A stretch of 64,000 nt of DNA from Pteria penguin (Eukaryota > Mollusca > Bivalvia > Pterioida > Pteriidae). Shown in pieces: positions 33,642 through 58,112 of the stretch (the first letter of the stretch is position 1; each line of letters opens with the position of its first letter). The position numbers and the translations under genes were made by a program. The DNA lies in assembly GCA_035048485.1 (NCBI GenBank), contig CM068590.1:5642093-5706092 (forward strand). The letters are read 5' to 3'. The notes under the pieces are model-generated. The model did no database searches. It worked only from the letters and a program-made list of their open reading frames with translations, and had not been told where the DNA came from.

Positions 33642-34265
33642 CAGATGGGTGTAGTCCTAACATAACATAACCGTTAACGCGAAAAGCGGTCACGAGGACT
33701 GCTTTAGCACACATGCTAGGACTGCTTGTTAACGCGGGTTATTCCCGCGTGCGCTCGGTGCAATCATACGTTCACATGTCTATATCTGTAATTATCTATG
33801 CAGATGGAGAAAATAAAATGTATCTAATTAATTTACCGCAAATGTCGCCATGAAAACGTGTATTAAATGTAATGTTAAAATGACACCCTGCATTAAGGAT
33901 TTCATATGTAATATAACAAAGGAAATTATTGCGTTGACATGCATTAAGGTATATATATGAAAAACTTCTTCAGGTTATACTAGCATGATTAATTTCTATT
34001 TTCATTTATTTATTTTTAATTAGTTTATTTATGTATTTGTTTCTTCTTTTTTTTTATTCATTTATAACTAATTTATTTATGTATTTCCATGTTTTTCTTT
34101 TTAATGTATTTATTGATATTATTTTTAATTAAGCCATTTTCAATAATATATGAATATAATAATTATCATCATTATAATTATCTTTAATATTTTACTTACA
34201 CATTAATATGTTTTATATTCAGATATATAATGTATATATCGATTCTCCTTGAAAAAAGATACTGA
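33642..34265. mobile_element. Truncated copy of the GCAGTCCTAA transposon (GTTAAC-rich type)
   Basis: It starts after TA with CAGATGGGTGTAGTCCTAAC, followed by GTTAACGCG-rich sequence. It then matches 14290-13690 in reverse: GACACC(C/)TGCATTAAGG against CCTTAATGCGGGGTGTC, TTACCGCAAATGTCGCCAT, and near its end TGTATATATCGATTCTCCTT. The second terminus is absent, so one end was lost. Confidence 0.75.
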
Positions 34266-34269
34266 AAGC

Positions 34270-36110
34270 AAATAACATATAAAAAAGTTTTCGTTCACTA
34301 GACACCAAAATTTGATACGAAATGCAAAATACATAAAAGCGGGATGTAGCTTCTGCATTAAATTGAGATAATGAGTCATATTTTCATATTCTTCTATTTA
34401 GTAATGATTTATGAATTGCAAATGGGATTTTCTTTTATTCATGACCATACTTAAACCATTATACATAACAAACATTAACTTTTAGACTACATTAAATCAA
34501 TATGATTAAGAATGTTAATTTTATCACAGTAATTTCACCTGACCCAAGTGTCCGGTTTCTTTTGACAGTAATTCTCCCAGCTGCACACCACACATGGACA
34601 CCCAGTTATTTATGTATATAAATAAACATTTACAGTTACATTATTTAAAGTAACATGTATAACCCTGACAGTTCTGGAATATACCCTCTCTCTCTTTCTT
34701 TCTCTCAGTGGTTTTATTAAGTAAAGTTAAAGATAACGCGAATTAAACGATTGTAAGTTAAAACATAACAAACAAACAAATAAAAAGAAAATACATGAAC
34801 ATCAGTTTCGGACCGTTATATAGCCACACGTAGTAGCCGCTGAGAGCCATGTAGAAACAATCCGTAAATGTAAAGCACCTAACTTAACATTCCTGTTAGT
34901 TCCATCGATAAGTTTTCTACTGCTACTTTTTTACAGTCTAAGGAGAGTTACAGTAATTTTATTGAAATAAACAATTGTCTGTTTTCCGCCAATTACTCTA
35001 CAGAAATACACTTCAGAATTAATACATAACTCTTGGCCCATCCCAATCATCGTTTTTGTGTCATAAAATACAGAAAGATAATGACGATGCTCCCTGGAGC
35101 TTAACAAAATGAAATGCTATTGACCTCTACATTTTATCCCTACGAATAACAAATATAATTCTGCATCTTCATGTTTAGTCCATTTTGTCATGAACTACAA
35201 AATAAACCAATGTTTGTCAACAGTTTCCTTCGGTCTTTAGGGTTGTGATCGTATGTAATTATCGGAAAATCAGTTTAATTATTCATAGAAGTGACATCGC
35301 CATCATAAAGTACCCAGTAGGATTATATGTGAAAGAATTAAATATAAACGGTTTATTCCAAAGTATATAATTACATAAGATTTGCTTGGAAGCAATCGCA
35401 GATTTTTAGGTGTATTATTTCTCTACTACGTGTTGTCTCCCGCTTATTCAATGTAAATTATAATGCGTATATAAACACTATTTAAGATGAATATTCAAAT
35501 TTTTATATCAATAATGCTTGAACAAGTTAAAAAAATTATGCATGTTTCTGTTTTCATATTCTCTACCAATAGCGTTTAGTGTTTTGCAGCTTACATTATC
35601 AATTTTCGAGATAAGATGTATGTTTCTTACCCTTTATACAGCTATTGATAAGAGGGGTCTTTTTCATTATATAACTTTCTTCAATCCGAATACTCACAGA
35701 AAATAATGATTACTTAAATTGTACTTTCTATATAGAAATACGTGGATTTCTAACACTTGGTATAAGCGTAAATCATCAGCGTTATTGTAATAAGAGTAAA
35801 CGAACCCTGCATATTAACATGATAACAGTCAGTTAATAGTCGAAAACCCATCGTTGTGATTGAGGCTCGTGTATCTTGCAGGTACTTAATTAGTTTTAAC
35901 GCTCTCTTTGTACTCCCTGTGTAGCCAATGAGCTGAAATGGCAACAGATATGTTACGTAGGGCAATTATACGGAGTTTTATATTGTTTTTAATTTGGCTC
36001 TTACTTTTTGATGATAAGTTTGCTCCATAAATATGAACACTTTGAATTCCCGCATTTTTTTTTTTTTAGATTTGACCATCACTAAAGAGACGAAAGTTGT
36101 CCATCTAATG
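34270..36110. other. Intergenic stretch, nothing recognised
   Basis: AT-rich, with a short CT tract at about 34687-34710. No ORF here shows domain-like sequence. Confidence 0.4.
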
Positions 36111-36225
36111 TACATCTAAACCCGAATAGAAGTTATGATTTGAAATCGGTTGCACGTGGCTCGGTTCCGCGGTGGGGATATCACATCCTCGACACCAGCG
36201 GACGTCCATGTAGGTGCATATGTTA

Positions 36226-36398
36226 TATATGTAGTAAATTTAAACGGTGCGGCGGCTTCGCCTAGCCTACAAAGCATGCCGCATATAACGTCACGCCACG
36301 GAGACAATTTTTAGGGTTGTCTCCGTGGCGTGACGTTATATGCGGCATGCTTTGTAGGCTAGGCGAAGCCGCCGCACGGTTTAAATTTACTACATATA
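36226..36398. repeat. Near-perfect palindrome: 81-bp arms, 11-bp loop
   Basis: Arm 36226-36306 (TATATGTAGTAAATTTAAAC...GGCTTCGCCTAGCC...CGTCACGCCACGGAGACA) is the reverse complement of 36318-36398 with one mismatch (36246 region, CGG against CCG). The loop is ATTTTTAGGGT. The arms are much more GC-rich than the surroundings. The element plus a GC-rich left part (from 36129) is flanked by TAAACCCGAATA at 36117-36128 and 36397-36408, which may be a direct target duplication. Confidence 0.93.
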
Positions 36399-36419
36399 AA
36401 CCCGAATATACACGGACAT

Positions 36420-37550
36420 ATGTTCTGATAATGATTTTAATTAATCAAACAGTAAACGTGTCCTTCGTCTAAGCGAAATTTTGACATAAACTTCCACGAA
36501 TGTTTACTTTTACTTATAATTTCATGTTTATCATGTTTATTATACGAAATCGAATCTGTTTTGTTATCTTATGACAGTAACTTCATATTTCATCAATATT
36601 TATATTATTTTATATGTAGATACTATTGTGATATATGTTTATGAATAATATTTGTATATGTAGACCAAATTATTTTGAGTTATAGATATTGACATTCACA
36701 AACTTAGAAAACACGATTTCTGATCATCAGTTACACAATATAAACGCAGACACATAAATATCCTTGTACACTACTTGGCATATACATTACAAACCCTATC
36801 AAGTAAAACTCAAAAGATGTATACCAGATACAAATTATATTCGTCATTAAGGGAATAGTCAGTGTCTCATATCCAGATTAGATAGATGCAATCAATTTAT
36901 AAAACAAAAAACAAACAAAGTGCAGTGGATATATCTATGAATGAACAGGAAGCTCGATTTCCCGAAGATCCTTATCAACATGGTATATCCACAATATCAT
37001 TTGATATGCATGCACATGCTATCATATTGTGTGCTTATCCTGTCAAAGACAATCAGGTTACTAAGGTTTTACCCCAGACAAAACAGAATTTCCAAAAAAG
37101 GAAGAATTAATGAAACAACTTAACGAGGGTTTAGCCTGGTCCAGCTGAAGGAAAGTAATTCGTAAAGTAATAAGAGATATAATTAAGGGTTGCAGTATGC
37201 CACATTGACAGACGAGTATCTATATTTTTAAATGAAAGATGTAGTTTATGGTTAAATTTTTTTCAAAATGTGAAGACTATTTTGGTATAATAACGAATTT
37301 CTAGAGGACAAAAAATGGGCTTATATATGTTTTATGTCTGGTATATCTATACTGTCCGTAGTATGTTTTGTAAATGATAAGAAATAATTATCTTTACTTA
37401 TTTTTTATTTTATTTTACTTTATTCATTTATTTATTCTTTTTATAAAAAATACATTTTGCTGGAATCAACAAGAGATTAAACAATAAATGGGACAGCTAC
37501 AACAAAGAGTTATTTTGTTAAATTACTAACGCCTTGCAGTGAAACTTAAT
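36420..37550. other. Intergenic stretch, nothing recognised
   Basis: AT-rich. A 74-codon forward ORF at 36886-37110 has no recognisable domain and is not supported as a gene. Confidence 0.4.
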
Positions 37551-37599
37551 TTCTGTCAGGGTATTCTCCAGAGTCGGTTTTCTAAACCAGAGACGCCAT

Positions 37600-37680
37600 A
37601 TCAAAAACTGTAGAGTATCGTGACGTCATATAAAAAATTGCAGGGTATCATGAATACCCTTGCAGTTTTTAAATCGGACA
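37600..37680. repeat. Small hairpin-forming inverted repeat
   Basis: AAAAATTGCAGGGTAT is mirrored by ATACCCTTGCAGTTTTT around a CATGA loop, next to a direct near-repeat (AAAAACTGTAGAGTATCGTG). Meaning unknown. Confidence 0.5.
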
Positions 37681-37699
37681 GCCAATGAGATCGCGTGTT

Positions 37700-39430
37700 A
37701 AAAACAAAATGTATTAGAACTAATGATATACAGTAAACACTTTCGAAATGACTTTATTTCAGCGTAGTTTCGCTGGACTATTAACTTACTAAAACATGTA
37801 TATATCTTTTCAAGAAATGATGTCACACCAATATATCCAAAGCAATATTATCGCAAAAATAAGTTCACGCAAAATATAAGAGATTTACAATAGATGAGAG
37901 ATGAGACTCTCGCGTCCTAATAATGATATGTTCGCGTCATCTGAAATGCGAATTGTTCATGTCGCTATTCTGTCTAGTTGTGATTATACCATAACGATAG
38001 AAATGAAATGCCGGTGCAGCTTCATTATAACTTTTTTTTCGGTTTCATTTTTAAGATTTTTTATTTATTTTTTCTACGTTTTCATTCTTATTTTTGCTAT
38101 ACACTTCCATTACAGTATTTGTCCTTTCACTGAGTGAGATCTAGTTTTTTTTTCTACTTCAGAAAATAAAACTGTAGATTTGAAAGTTTAGATAAAAGAG
38201 AATCCTATTGATCTTTCAAAGAAAATTGCACAATTTCATGGTATTCGGCACTAAACTTCAATGCTACAGTTCTATAATTTAGACACAAGAGTGGATATAT
38301 GTTTATATAAAGCTTTAAGTTGTTTGTATTTTATGTTTGATTATACGACTTTGTTTTCCAATTCTTTTTCCGATATGTATGTTTTATTTTTGTAGACAAT
38401 ACATAGGCTTTGAAGTTTTATGTTAGTAAACAATAATAAAGTTCTCTGTTCGTGTAGTTGTTGGTTTCATGCCATAAATTTTCTGTCTTTCTCGTGTCTA
38501 CACCAACAAATCTATTACGAATGATACCACTTTCGTTCGACTTGGAAATATTTACAGTTCGAAGATCAATGATAATACATTGTACGTCATAAGATGTATA
38601 TTGCACTCTGTTTTTCTATTCCTACATTGATGAAGATGGTATATGATGCTGATTGGAGTTTCTACCTGCAAGCAAAGCGATTAAAATAATAATCATATTC
38701 AAACTGCGAACAAAGCTACGGATTTTGCTTCGTATCTCCCACACGGCTTAACAATAAATAACAGCCTAAGTCAATAAGCAATTCTGTCTCTAAAGAGATT
38801 TCTGTCAACATATGTTCTTTGGAATGCATTTAAACAAAAGCTTTGATCCCTTCCTATTGTTTAATTTTCTTCCCTGATTCAGATGATACACAAATGATAT
38901 AATTTGATATACTTTTATACGATCAACTTTAATTTTTAAGGTAGTTAAAGTGAAAACATATTTACAACTAAAATGATTCAGAAGTCCTTTATAATAATCA
39001 TTAAAGAGTATCATCTTTTCATTCATTATTAACAAACAAACAAAATTATTTTTAATTACCTCACGTCAATTTACTTTAATTCTATTGATTTCTATTCTTT
39101 TATCCCATATTTTCCTTTAAAAACACGTGGCTGATTTGTTTCAAAATTTAGAAATAGAGTATTAAAATGTCTTTAGATGAAACGTCATACTTCGTGTTTA
39201 TACTCTAGAATATACATTAAGACCGAAAAGGTTTCATCGACGACAAGACTTCACACAATTTCAAGAACAAAATATTCTGCAGGTCTGGACACTGTCTGTG
39301 ATGGCATTTTCATTAATTTACTGAAGAGGTCATTTTCACACGCATTCGTGTATTCAGCTAAGATTATAGGTATCTTTATACAATTATTTAGGTAGTTATG
39401 GTATATTTTTGTAATATCATTTTTATGTAT
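37700..39430. other. Intergenic stretch, nothing recognised
   Basis: No supported gene, RNA or structured repeat was found. Confidence 0.4.
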
Positions 39431-39439
39431 ATATTCTAC

Positions 39440-39520
39440 TATTCTCATGTTTTGTGTGCATGTCCTTGGTGATTTGTGTCATACAGCTTGTCAGATGTCT
39501 TCTGTTTTCTCTTCTTTCTC
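39440..39520 (-). repeat. Dispersed repeat X, end fragment
   Basis: GTGTGCATGTCCTTGGTGAT, TTGTGTCATACAGCTTGTCAG and TGTCTTCTGTTTTCTCTTCT match 10150-10215 and 432-520. Confidence 0.6.
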
Positions 39521-39864
39521 CATCTGGTCAGATACATTCACATCTGTTATGAAATAAACGTTATCACATTGACATACAATATAACGGTTGATTTGGTGAA
39601 ATATTCAGAATCAAATAAATTATTGTCTTCATAGCTCACACTGGTTCCAGATGAAATTTGCATCAATGAAAATTGTTTTGACAAACCTCTCCTGACACTT
39701 TAAGTTAGAGGTAGTTAAAATTTGTAAATGCATTTAACACTGAAGAGCACACTGCCAATCGGGCTTGCACTAGATGTTTCGTTATCTAGGTAAAACAGTA
39801 CACAATGCGGGGAGTGCAATTTATATATCAAATTAATCATTTTCAAGCGGATTCACATAAATGT

Positions 39865-40240
39865 AAAGATGATGGATAAATCCAAAGCACAAGTCCAAAA
39901 ATCATAAAACCAGAGGACATACAAAATCAGTGAAAATGAAAAACAAATGGAAAATAACAAAATATGTCTACTTGAAGAGCATATGTGAACCCCTGTGATG
40001 GAGTGAGATCAGGTGCCCGGGGAGAGTGAGCATCTCCTGCTTGCTAGCAACACCCGTCACATATACCCAGTAAAAGAGTAAGATCGTGTAAATTCCATAT
40101 GTATTTATATATGGAGAAGTCGAAGTAGGTAACCTTCTAGTATAGAAGGTGTCAAATCTGTGTAAAATGATCGGAATCGGTCTCAGTCCAGAATATCATT
40201 TAAAAGTCTGGATAACGAGATATCATATGGAGTAATAAGA
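39865..40240 (-). repeat. Dispersed repeat E, uninterrupted copy (empty transposon site)
   Basis: It is the reverse orientation of 18740-20235 without the 1.1-kb insertion. GTAAAGATGATGGATAAATC, GAGATCAGGTGCCCGG, GAGCATCTCCTGCTTGCTAG, then TATTTATATATGG at the position where the other copy holds the transposon, then AAGTAGGTAACC and GATATCATATGGAGTAATAA. Confidence 0.88.
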
Positions 40241-40244
40241 ATAA

Positions 40245-41210
40245 TAAACATAACTCTTTTAAATGCGCCGATGTTATATCCTTTTATGTCTATATGATTT
40301 CTTATAGAAAATTTATCTGTAATGTTCTGAATCAATATCATGTGTGCTCTGCGCATTCATTCATTTATTATGAGTCACTACAACCAGAAGGTCTAAATGA
40401 AAAGAAATAAATAAACTGAATTCTAAATTTCATCTGGTCAGGACTATAGAATCAGCATTATAAATAGACAGTATTTTATTCCATTCGCAATAATATGTAC
40501 TTTTGAAATTCAAGCTGTACTACATGTTAATGTTAAACTGACGAAGTATTTATGGATACAAAATTTCCACCAATAACACACCATGTTTTAAGTCATTCTT
40601 TTTGGCGCTGTTATGACGTCACAAATCTGCTGTTCTTTTGTTTTACATATCGAGAAAACATATCCACTTTAGAAGGCCTACACTTCTTTAAAATCTCACA
40701 GCATATTATATAATAGTTATATATTTCTGCGCTGAAATGAATTATGCGATAATAACCTTAGTACGGACTGGTGACAAATAAACACATTTCCTGAACACTT
40801 TGATCCTTTAACTGCGGAGGAACCTATTTTATAAACACGTTCCGTGAGGAATTTAATTAAGTTTCAAAGTAAAAGCAAAGATTGCTTTAAGACTAGAATT
40901 AGAATTCTCTTCTGAGATTTATTGCAGGTGTCTGGGATCGAGAAGTCAATGATTTCTGGTAATGAATTATATAATTGTTTACTCTGACTCTCTTCTTGTT
41001 TTAGCTTGAGTACAGCTACGTATATCTTAGATAATTGAGATGAAGGTAAGCTAAGTGCAAACTGAGGTTTTGATTTACACGAGAAATATCTAAACTTAAT
41101 TATGTACAAACAATCAATAGGCTCACAATAAGATTTTAGATATAATATGGTCCATATCACATTTTTTGGATAAATATAATGATATGATTAACTCTTAAAG
41201 TGTTTATTTA
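40245..41210. other. Intergenic stretch, nothing recognised
   Basis: A 98-codon reverse ORF (41160-40864) shows no recognisable domain and is not supported as a gene. Confidence 0.4.
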
Positions 41211-41213
41211 TTT

Positions 41214-41214
41214 A

Positions 41215-41253
<39 letters not shown>

Positions 41254-41254
41254 T

Positions 41255-41328
<74 letters not shown>
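41214..41328. repeat. (ATT)n(AGT)n microsatellite
   Basis: Pure ATT triplets pass into pure AGT triplets. Confidence 0.97.
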
Positions 41329-41399
41329 TAACGAATATCTCGTTGTAATGAATGCATTCTATTCTGTAGGTACAGTTTTCTGAATATAGGCATTACATT

Positions 41400-42960
41400 T
41401 CTCTTCTCCCATATCCAAAGAGAAGTGTAAAATGATAAGCTTGTTAACTACAGGGTGTGGATGACAAGCTCCACGACCTATTCTTGTTAATTTTATCATT
41501 CCGCCATAAGCAAACAAGAAACAAGTCAACATCAGGTGACCTAAGTTTTTGATTATCGCAAAGAAAAAGTTTAAGGGAGAAATAAATCAATGGGAGAAAA
41601 TCAATCAACTAGTCCCTACTGTCAGATGATGAACGAGAAATCCACAGACACTCATGTCAAGTTATCTAATTCATGCCTCGGCAAACTTCAGCATTGACAA
41701 AGTGAACTTGACACTGGGGTTTGCTGATTTCTCAATCATTACCGAACATTAGAGGTAGATTGTTTTATGAGTATGAGGAAAATATGTACTCAAATAAATC
41801 ATTCTTGTTCAAAAGATTTTTTAAAGAATCTATCATCCAGGATGTTATAATTGGAGTGAGAATGTTTACACTTTCAACTCTCATACACAAATATTGAGAA
41901 TGTCAATTAATTCCTAATAACGATGAAGGGCAGATGGATGGCACTGTGCTTCTATTTCCGTTTTATGGCAAAACCATATCCAAAAGCCAAAGACAAACTG
42001 CATATTATATCTTATAAACCTTCAATGATAGAAGGATAATTCATTTTCATATGATCATCTTAGATTCTTTTTTCTTTAGAATTTTTTCTTAGAAATTCAA
42101 TTAGATACCTATAGTGCAGTTTCATATTTAATAATATTTCGATATGTATAAACGGGATATATGTCATATACAGTATAATAAAAACAGTGAATTCTTAGCA
42201 GAAAAAAAAATGTAGAACGTTATTTTAATGTGCGAGTATTGAGTATAATATTAACCTATTTAAAAGTATTCGTAAATTATTTTCCATATGACATTCACTT
42301 CGGTTGGTTAGACTTTCATATCCATTCAATCAAATCAGACAGTAATTACATTGTCATAAAATCAGACATGTAATAATCGACAATTCATCCAGAAGCAATG
42401 CACTTTAGCTAGACTCACGGATATTAATTTAAAATACAATGTAGCAATACCATTTGGTATATTTTCCCTCTAAACTATTTTGAGGTCTTTGTCTTTGGAT
42501 ATTGAATCGGGTCATATTACCAAACTTTAGCTATGTTACGCCTCATTGAACATTTTTCCTTAACCCTCAGCAACATGGTTACTCAATCACTCTAGCACAA
42601 TACCATATCTACTTTCATTATTAGAATATATACTTTCATTATTGCTATTGTTATCGTAATACCCATTCCAATCCCATTAAGAAATCGAAGATAGTCAAAT
42701 GTATAGGACATTACCAGCATGTCATTACCCAAGTACATGTCTGCCAGATGGATCGATGCAAGATAAAACAATCGCAATTCAAATCCTCCCCCAGCAACAT
42801 AATAATCCCCATGGCGTTTGACCCGGGACAAAGCTAATACTAAATCTTGACGTAAATAGATTCTATTTACATTACACTGCATGCCGCGCGGGAGAAGGTT
42901 CAGCAGTAAAAGACAGAGGTGCAATGTGAATTGGTTTCAGAGGAGTACACGTATTTCGCA
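41400..42960. other. Upstream region of the universal stress protein gene
   Basis: A weak inverted repeat occurs at 41632-41660 and 41708-41736 (GAGAAATC...TGTCAAGTT and its mirror AACTTGACA...GATTTCTC). Otherwise nothing was recognised. The core promoter is expected just upstream of 42971. Confidence 0.4.
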
Positions 42961-42970
42961 CCTGATCAAA

Positions 42971-54442
<11,472 letters not shown>

Positions 54443-54659
54443 CGTCATTGATGATATACATTGGAAACGATGACGTCATCCGTCGCTAGTTAAAACTGTT
54501 ATCGTTATGTGCAATGTTGAATGAAAAAATTTAGCATATCATTTTCGATGTCGCAATTAAATGTAATTAAAATATGTAAATACATCTCTAGCTACATGTC
54601 GTGTGACTCTCTTATCAAATATCGTAAATTTTGTAGCCATTAATCATTAGTTAACTCTC

Positions 54660-55480
54660 AGATAAAGCCAAAAACCTGTAACGGTAAAAATCACTATCTA
54701 CATGTACATTCTTGATAGAGGAAAGAATCACTAGTTACGCCCCGGGTAGAGGCAAAGGTCATTATTTTAATCCAAAACTCACGAACTACATTAATTGATT
54801 TCTATATAGTAAATCACTACTGAGCTACGAAAAGGTAACTAACTACACCCAAAAAATATGCAGATCACTAGCTGTATCCTGAATAGAGGCAGAGATCACT
54901 AGCTACATGTACATCCAGGTTAGCAGCGAATGTCACTAGCTATATTCCGACAAGGCAAAGAGCACTAGATACATTCCGAAGACAGATTACTATCTATATT
55001 TCCAGTCAGAAGCAAGGAGCACTAGCTTTATTCAGAACAGAGGCAAAGATCACTAGATCTATTTCGGATTATGACAAAGTCATCTAGCTACATCCCGAAT
55101 AGAGGAAAGATAAGCTACATCAGGATACAGAGGCAAGCATCACTAGATACATCCTGGATAGAGACAAATATCACTAGTTACCAAACCAGGGATTGAGGTG
55201 AAGATCAGAGGATAGAAGCAAAGACACTAACTACATCTACATCTTCTAACTAGATAGAGACGAAGATTACTATCTTTATCTCGGAAGGGACAGAGATCAG
55301 ATGCATCATGGGAGAGAAGCAAGTTTCTCTAGCTACCACATGGATAGCTACAGATTACCAGCTACATCCCGGATAAAGGCAAAGATCATTAGCTACATCC
55401 CAGGTAGAGGCAAAGATCACTAGCTACACCTAGCAGAGATGCAATACTCACTAACTGCATGCCAGATAGTTATATACATC
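54660..55480. repeat. Degenerate tandem repeat (about 35 bp), many copies
   Basis: Approximate unit GATCACTAGCTACATCCCGG plus ATAGAGGCAAA, with strong divergence between copies. It is directly downstream of the stress protein gene. No ORF. Confidence 0.85.
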
Positions 55481-55689
55481 TATATGTCTGGTAGAACAAG
55501 TGAACAGGAAATCAAATATTGTTTTCTTGTGTTCAAATATCAACATTGAAGTTTAGGTGTTTATATAAGTTTAGGTGGTTATATAGAAAATAATATGTGT
55601 ATGAGTTAATCTATAACATCAGTGATCATTATAATCATGGAAGGATGTCGGATCGAATACTAACGAGCTGAAAATTAGAAAAAGTACGA

Positions 55690-55882
55690 GGGAGAACATG
55701 ATCGGATCTAGAGATTGACTGGGGAGTCTAGACCCACCCTGCGAATCGGCGAAATTGACTTTCCTTTTGGTTTTTTTTCCATGTAAAATAAGTATTTTTA
55801 CACACAAAAGCACGGATGGATCCCTCTCGGAAAAGTCATTAAGGGTGGACCCCTTCGCGACAACATTTCTGGATCCACACCT
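55690..55882. mobile_element. Small non-autonomous element, GGATCTAGA / CTGGATCC family (copy 1)
   Basis: GGATCTAGAGATTGACTGGG, CTAGACCCACCCTG, GTAAAATAAGTATTTTTACA, CCCTCTCGGAAAA, GGTGGACCCC and ACATTTCTGGATCCACACCT. Same order at 58113-58301 and 62362-62602. The ends are weakly inverted. Confidence 0.7.
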
Positions 55883-56126
55883 GGAAAAAGAATTAGATAT
55901 ACAAGGCATAATATATCTACATATTACTTACGTAGATAGATTGATGTTGTATTGGGATATACTTTGAACGAAATTTGTGTTAAATTATTTGAAATACGAA
56001 AAATGTAACGAATAAATTGTAATTCGAATATTTCGAACAGATCTAGAAAATGTATGTGCATATTTTTTTTTATACGAAGTCTTTGATATAGACATAACTT
56101 AGAACTAGGGCTGATTCTCTACTACT

Positions 56127-56130
56127 GCTG

Positions 56131-56173
<43 letters not shown>
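56127..56173. repeat. (CTA)n microsatellite
   Basis: About 15 CTA triplets. Confidence 0.97.
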
Positions 56174-56564
56174 ATGGCGTAAGAGTGATACACGATGAAA
56201 GAGATTCTCCAAGTTTATAGTATGACGTTTTAACTGCTAATTTTCATCTCTCAAATTAAATAAGTGGTCAGACGTCGCCCTATTTTTTATGATAAGGACA
56301 CATTTTTTGGCTTGCATATACTTGCAATTAAATAGAACAAAAATCTCCCGAGCTATTATTAACTGCAATGTACAATGAAAATCGTCACATACATCGACGA
56401 ACTTTCCCAGGATAATTTTGTGTGTATAATCATTCCCGTATTATGAATAGGTCTTGTAAATTTACTTCTATTTAATTAGATAATATACGGCTGTCAAGAC
56501 ATTTTTTTGTTTGTTTGTCTCGAAATTTTGTTTTCTTTTATTTTTGTTTGTCTGCTGTTTTTTT

Positions 56565-56725
56565 CTGTGACGCCACTCTTTGCACGTTTAAGGTGGCGGC
56601 ATCTGCCTGGTGCATTCACATGCTAGACCTTTGTCACGAATCCACTCAAAGCTCAGCAAGGGATCTGTCACGTGCCAACATATGCCGTGAGACAGGCTTC
56701 AGTTTAAACCCATGTCTCAAAATGT
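56565..56725 (-). mobile_element. Degenerate SINE family A, reverse orientation
   Basis: GGTGGCGGCATCTGCCTGGT, AGCAAGGGATCTGTCACGTG, CCGTGAGACAGGCTTC and AGTTTAAACCCATGTCTC correspond in reverse to the body of the copy at 53300-53585. The tRNA head is missing. Confidence 0.65.
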
Positions 56726-57039
56726 TTTGTCAGCCCCTCCTCTTTCAGGATTTTTACAGTATGCTATAGATAATCTACCTTAATTTTGAGAAAATCTTGC
56801 TGGAAAGCTGTCAAGCCCCCCCCCCCCCTTCCCCTTTCCCACGCCCTAAGAAAAATACATAAATATAAAATGAATATCAAATTTGAAAAGCAAATGTCAA
56901 ATTTCAAATGTCTAAAAAATTATATTATAAAATCTTTACATTGTGAAATGAGATTGAAATTCATGGTTTAATTTACAGCAGAATGGATGTTTATTGATAG
57001 ATTGACCAATCAATTTCATCCAATCAGAGTCCCTGGCAC

Positions 57040-57043
57040 ACTG

Positions 57044-57080
<37 letters not shown>
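57040..57080. repeat. (CT)n microsatellite
   Basis: Pure CT dinucleotides. Confidence 0.97.
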
Positions 57081-57081
<1 letters not shown>

Positions 57082-57159
57082 GAAAAGCAGCCAACAACAC
57101 GTCGCGTTAATTACCATTCTTTGACCTGGGAGATAATTCACCTTAGCAAAGTCCGAACT

Positions 57160-57235
57160 GATGGATCAACGAATCCGTGTCCTTAGATTTCAAGTCCAGT
57201 GCAAATACCACTGCACCAGCCTGCCCCTGACACAT
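57160..57235 (-). pseudogene. tRNA-like sequence (degenerate)
   Basis: In reverse: GGCTGGTGCAGTGGTATTTG (A-box-like), then ACTTGAAATCTAAGGACACG and GATTCGTTGATCC (weak B box). The clover-leaf pairing is incomplete, so this is probably a SINE head remnant rather than a gene. Confidence 0.4.
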
Positions 57236-58112
57236 GTGGGGATGGAATCTCTAGTCTACAGCTGTTGAATATGTCCAAAGTGTCAGTGCCTACGGCGTGC
57301 ATACCAGCGAGAGGATATAAATTATCAGAAAACCCCGTATCGACATAGACGAGGTTATTGGTATCAATGTACCAACTGACCCTGACTGGAGTCATGTAAG
57401 CGTTTTTGCTACCCTAAGTCCTGCTCGGGATGAAAACTGCCAGGTTCATCTTTTTGATTGATATGCTATTCATGGTCTGTCTGTTGACAGGTAACAATAT
57501 TGAAATTTATGTAATGGGTCAGTATTTTTCATATCAAGGGTCTAGGTATTTTCAGCAAGCACATTACCTGCGGACTAAGGGTGAGTTCAAAGAAGGCAAA
57601 TTTTGAAAATGAAAAGCCACGGTAAGGTTTTTTTTTTTTTTTTTTTTTACTTTAGTGGGGGACCTGTCTGTTTATTGAAATGTAAAGGAATCTTCAAATG
57701 ATCCTCTTCTATATAGAAACTTCTCCATTCATTAACATGTAGCCCTATGGAAAATAATTGCTACATCCATACCTACAGTACGGGGGAAAATCCCTCCATT
57801 ATTATATGTATAAACATTTTAATAGAAGAGTTATCTCTCCTTGATGAGAACTCTTTCACATATCACAGTACGGGAACGTTTGTTGCAAGTACCAAAGCTT
57901 GGGCCGGAATGAGGTGTTTGATAAAAATGCAATAGAGTTTTCAATTTTTAAGATTGGTATTCTGTAGTCACGTGACTGTTGATTAACAGACACAAAAACC
58001 ATGGAGATCGGCCACAGACATTTAAATCTTAAAACTGTGGTTGTAACCAGTTTTTTTTTATTGGTTTTCAGTCTTTTTATTCTCAAGATTTTATTTAAAG
58101 ACACTATAATAA

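Noticed and set aside
36886..37110. 74-codon forward ORF
   Set aside because: No signal peptide, domain or neighbouring exon; isolated in a repeat-poor desert.
40864..41160. 98-codon reverse ORF
   Set aside because: No recognisable family or exon context; composition typical of AT-rich background.
57183..57395. 70-codon reverse ORF
   Set aside because: It overlaps a degenerate tRNA-like segment; no domain seen.
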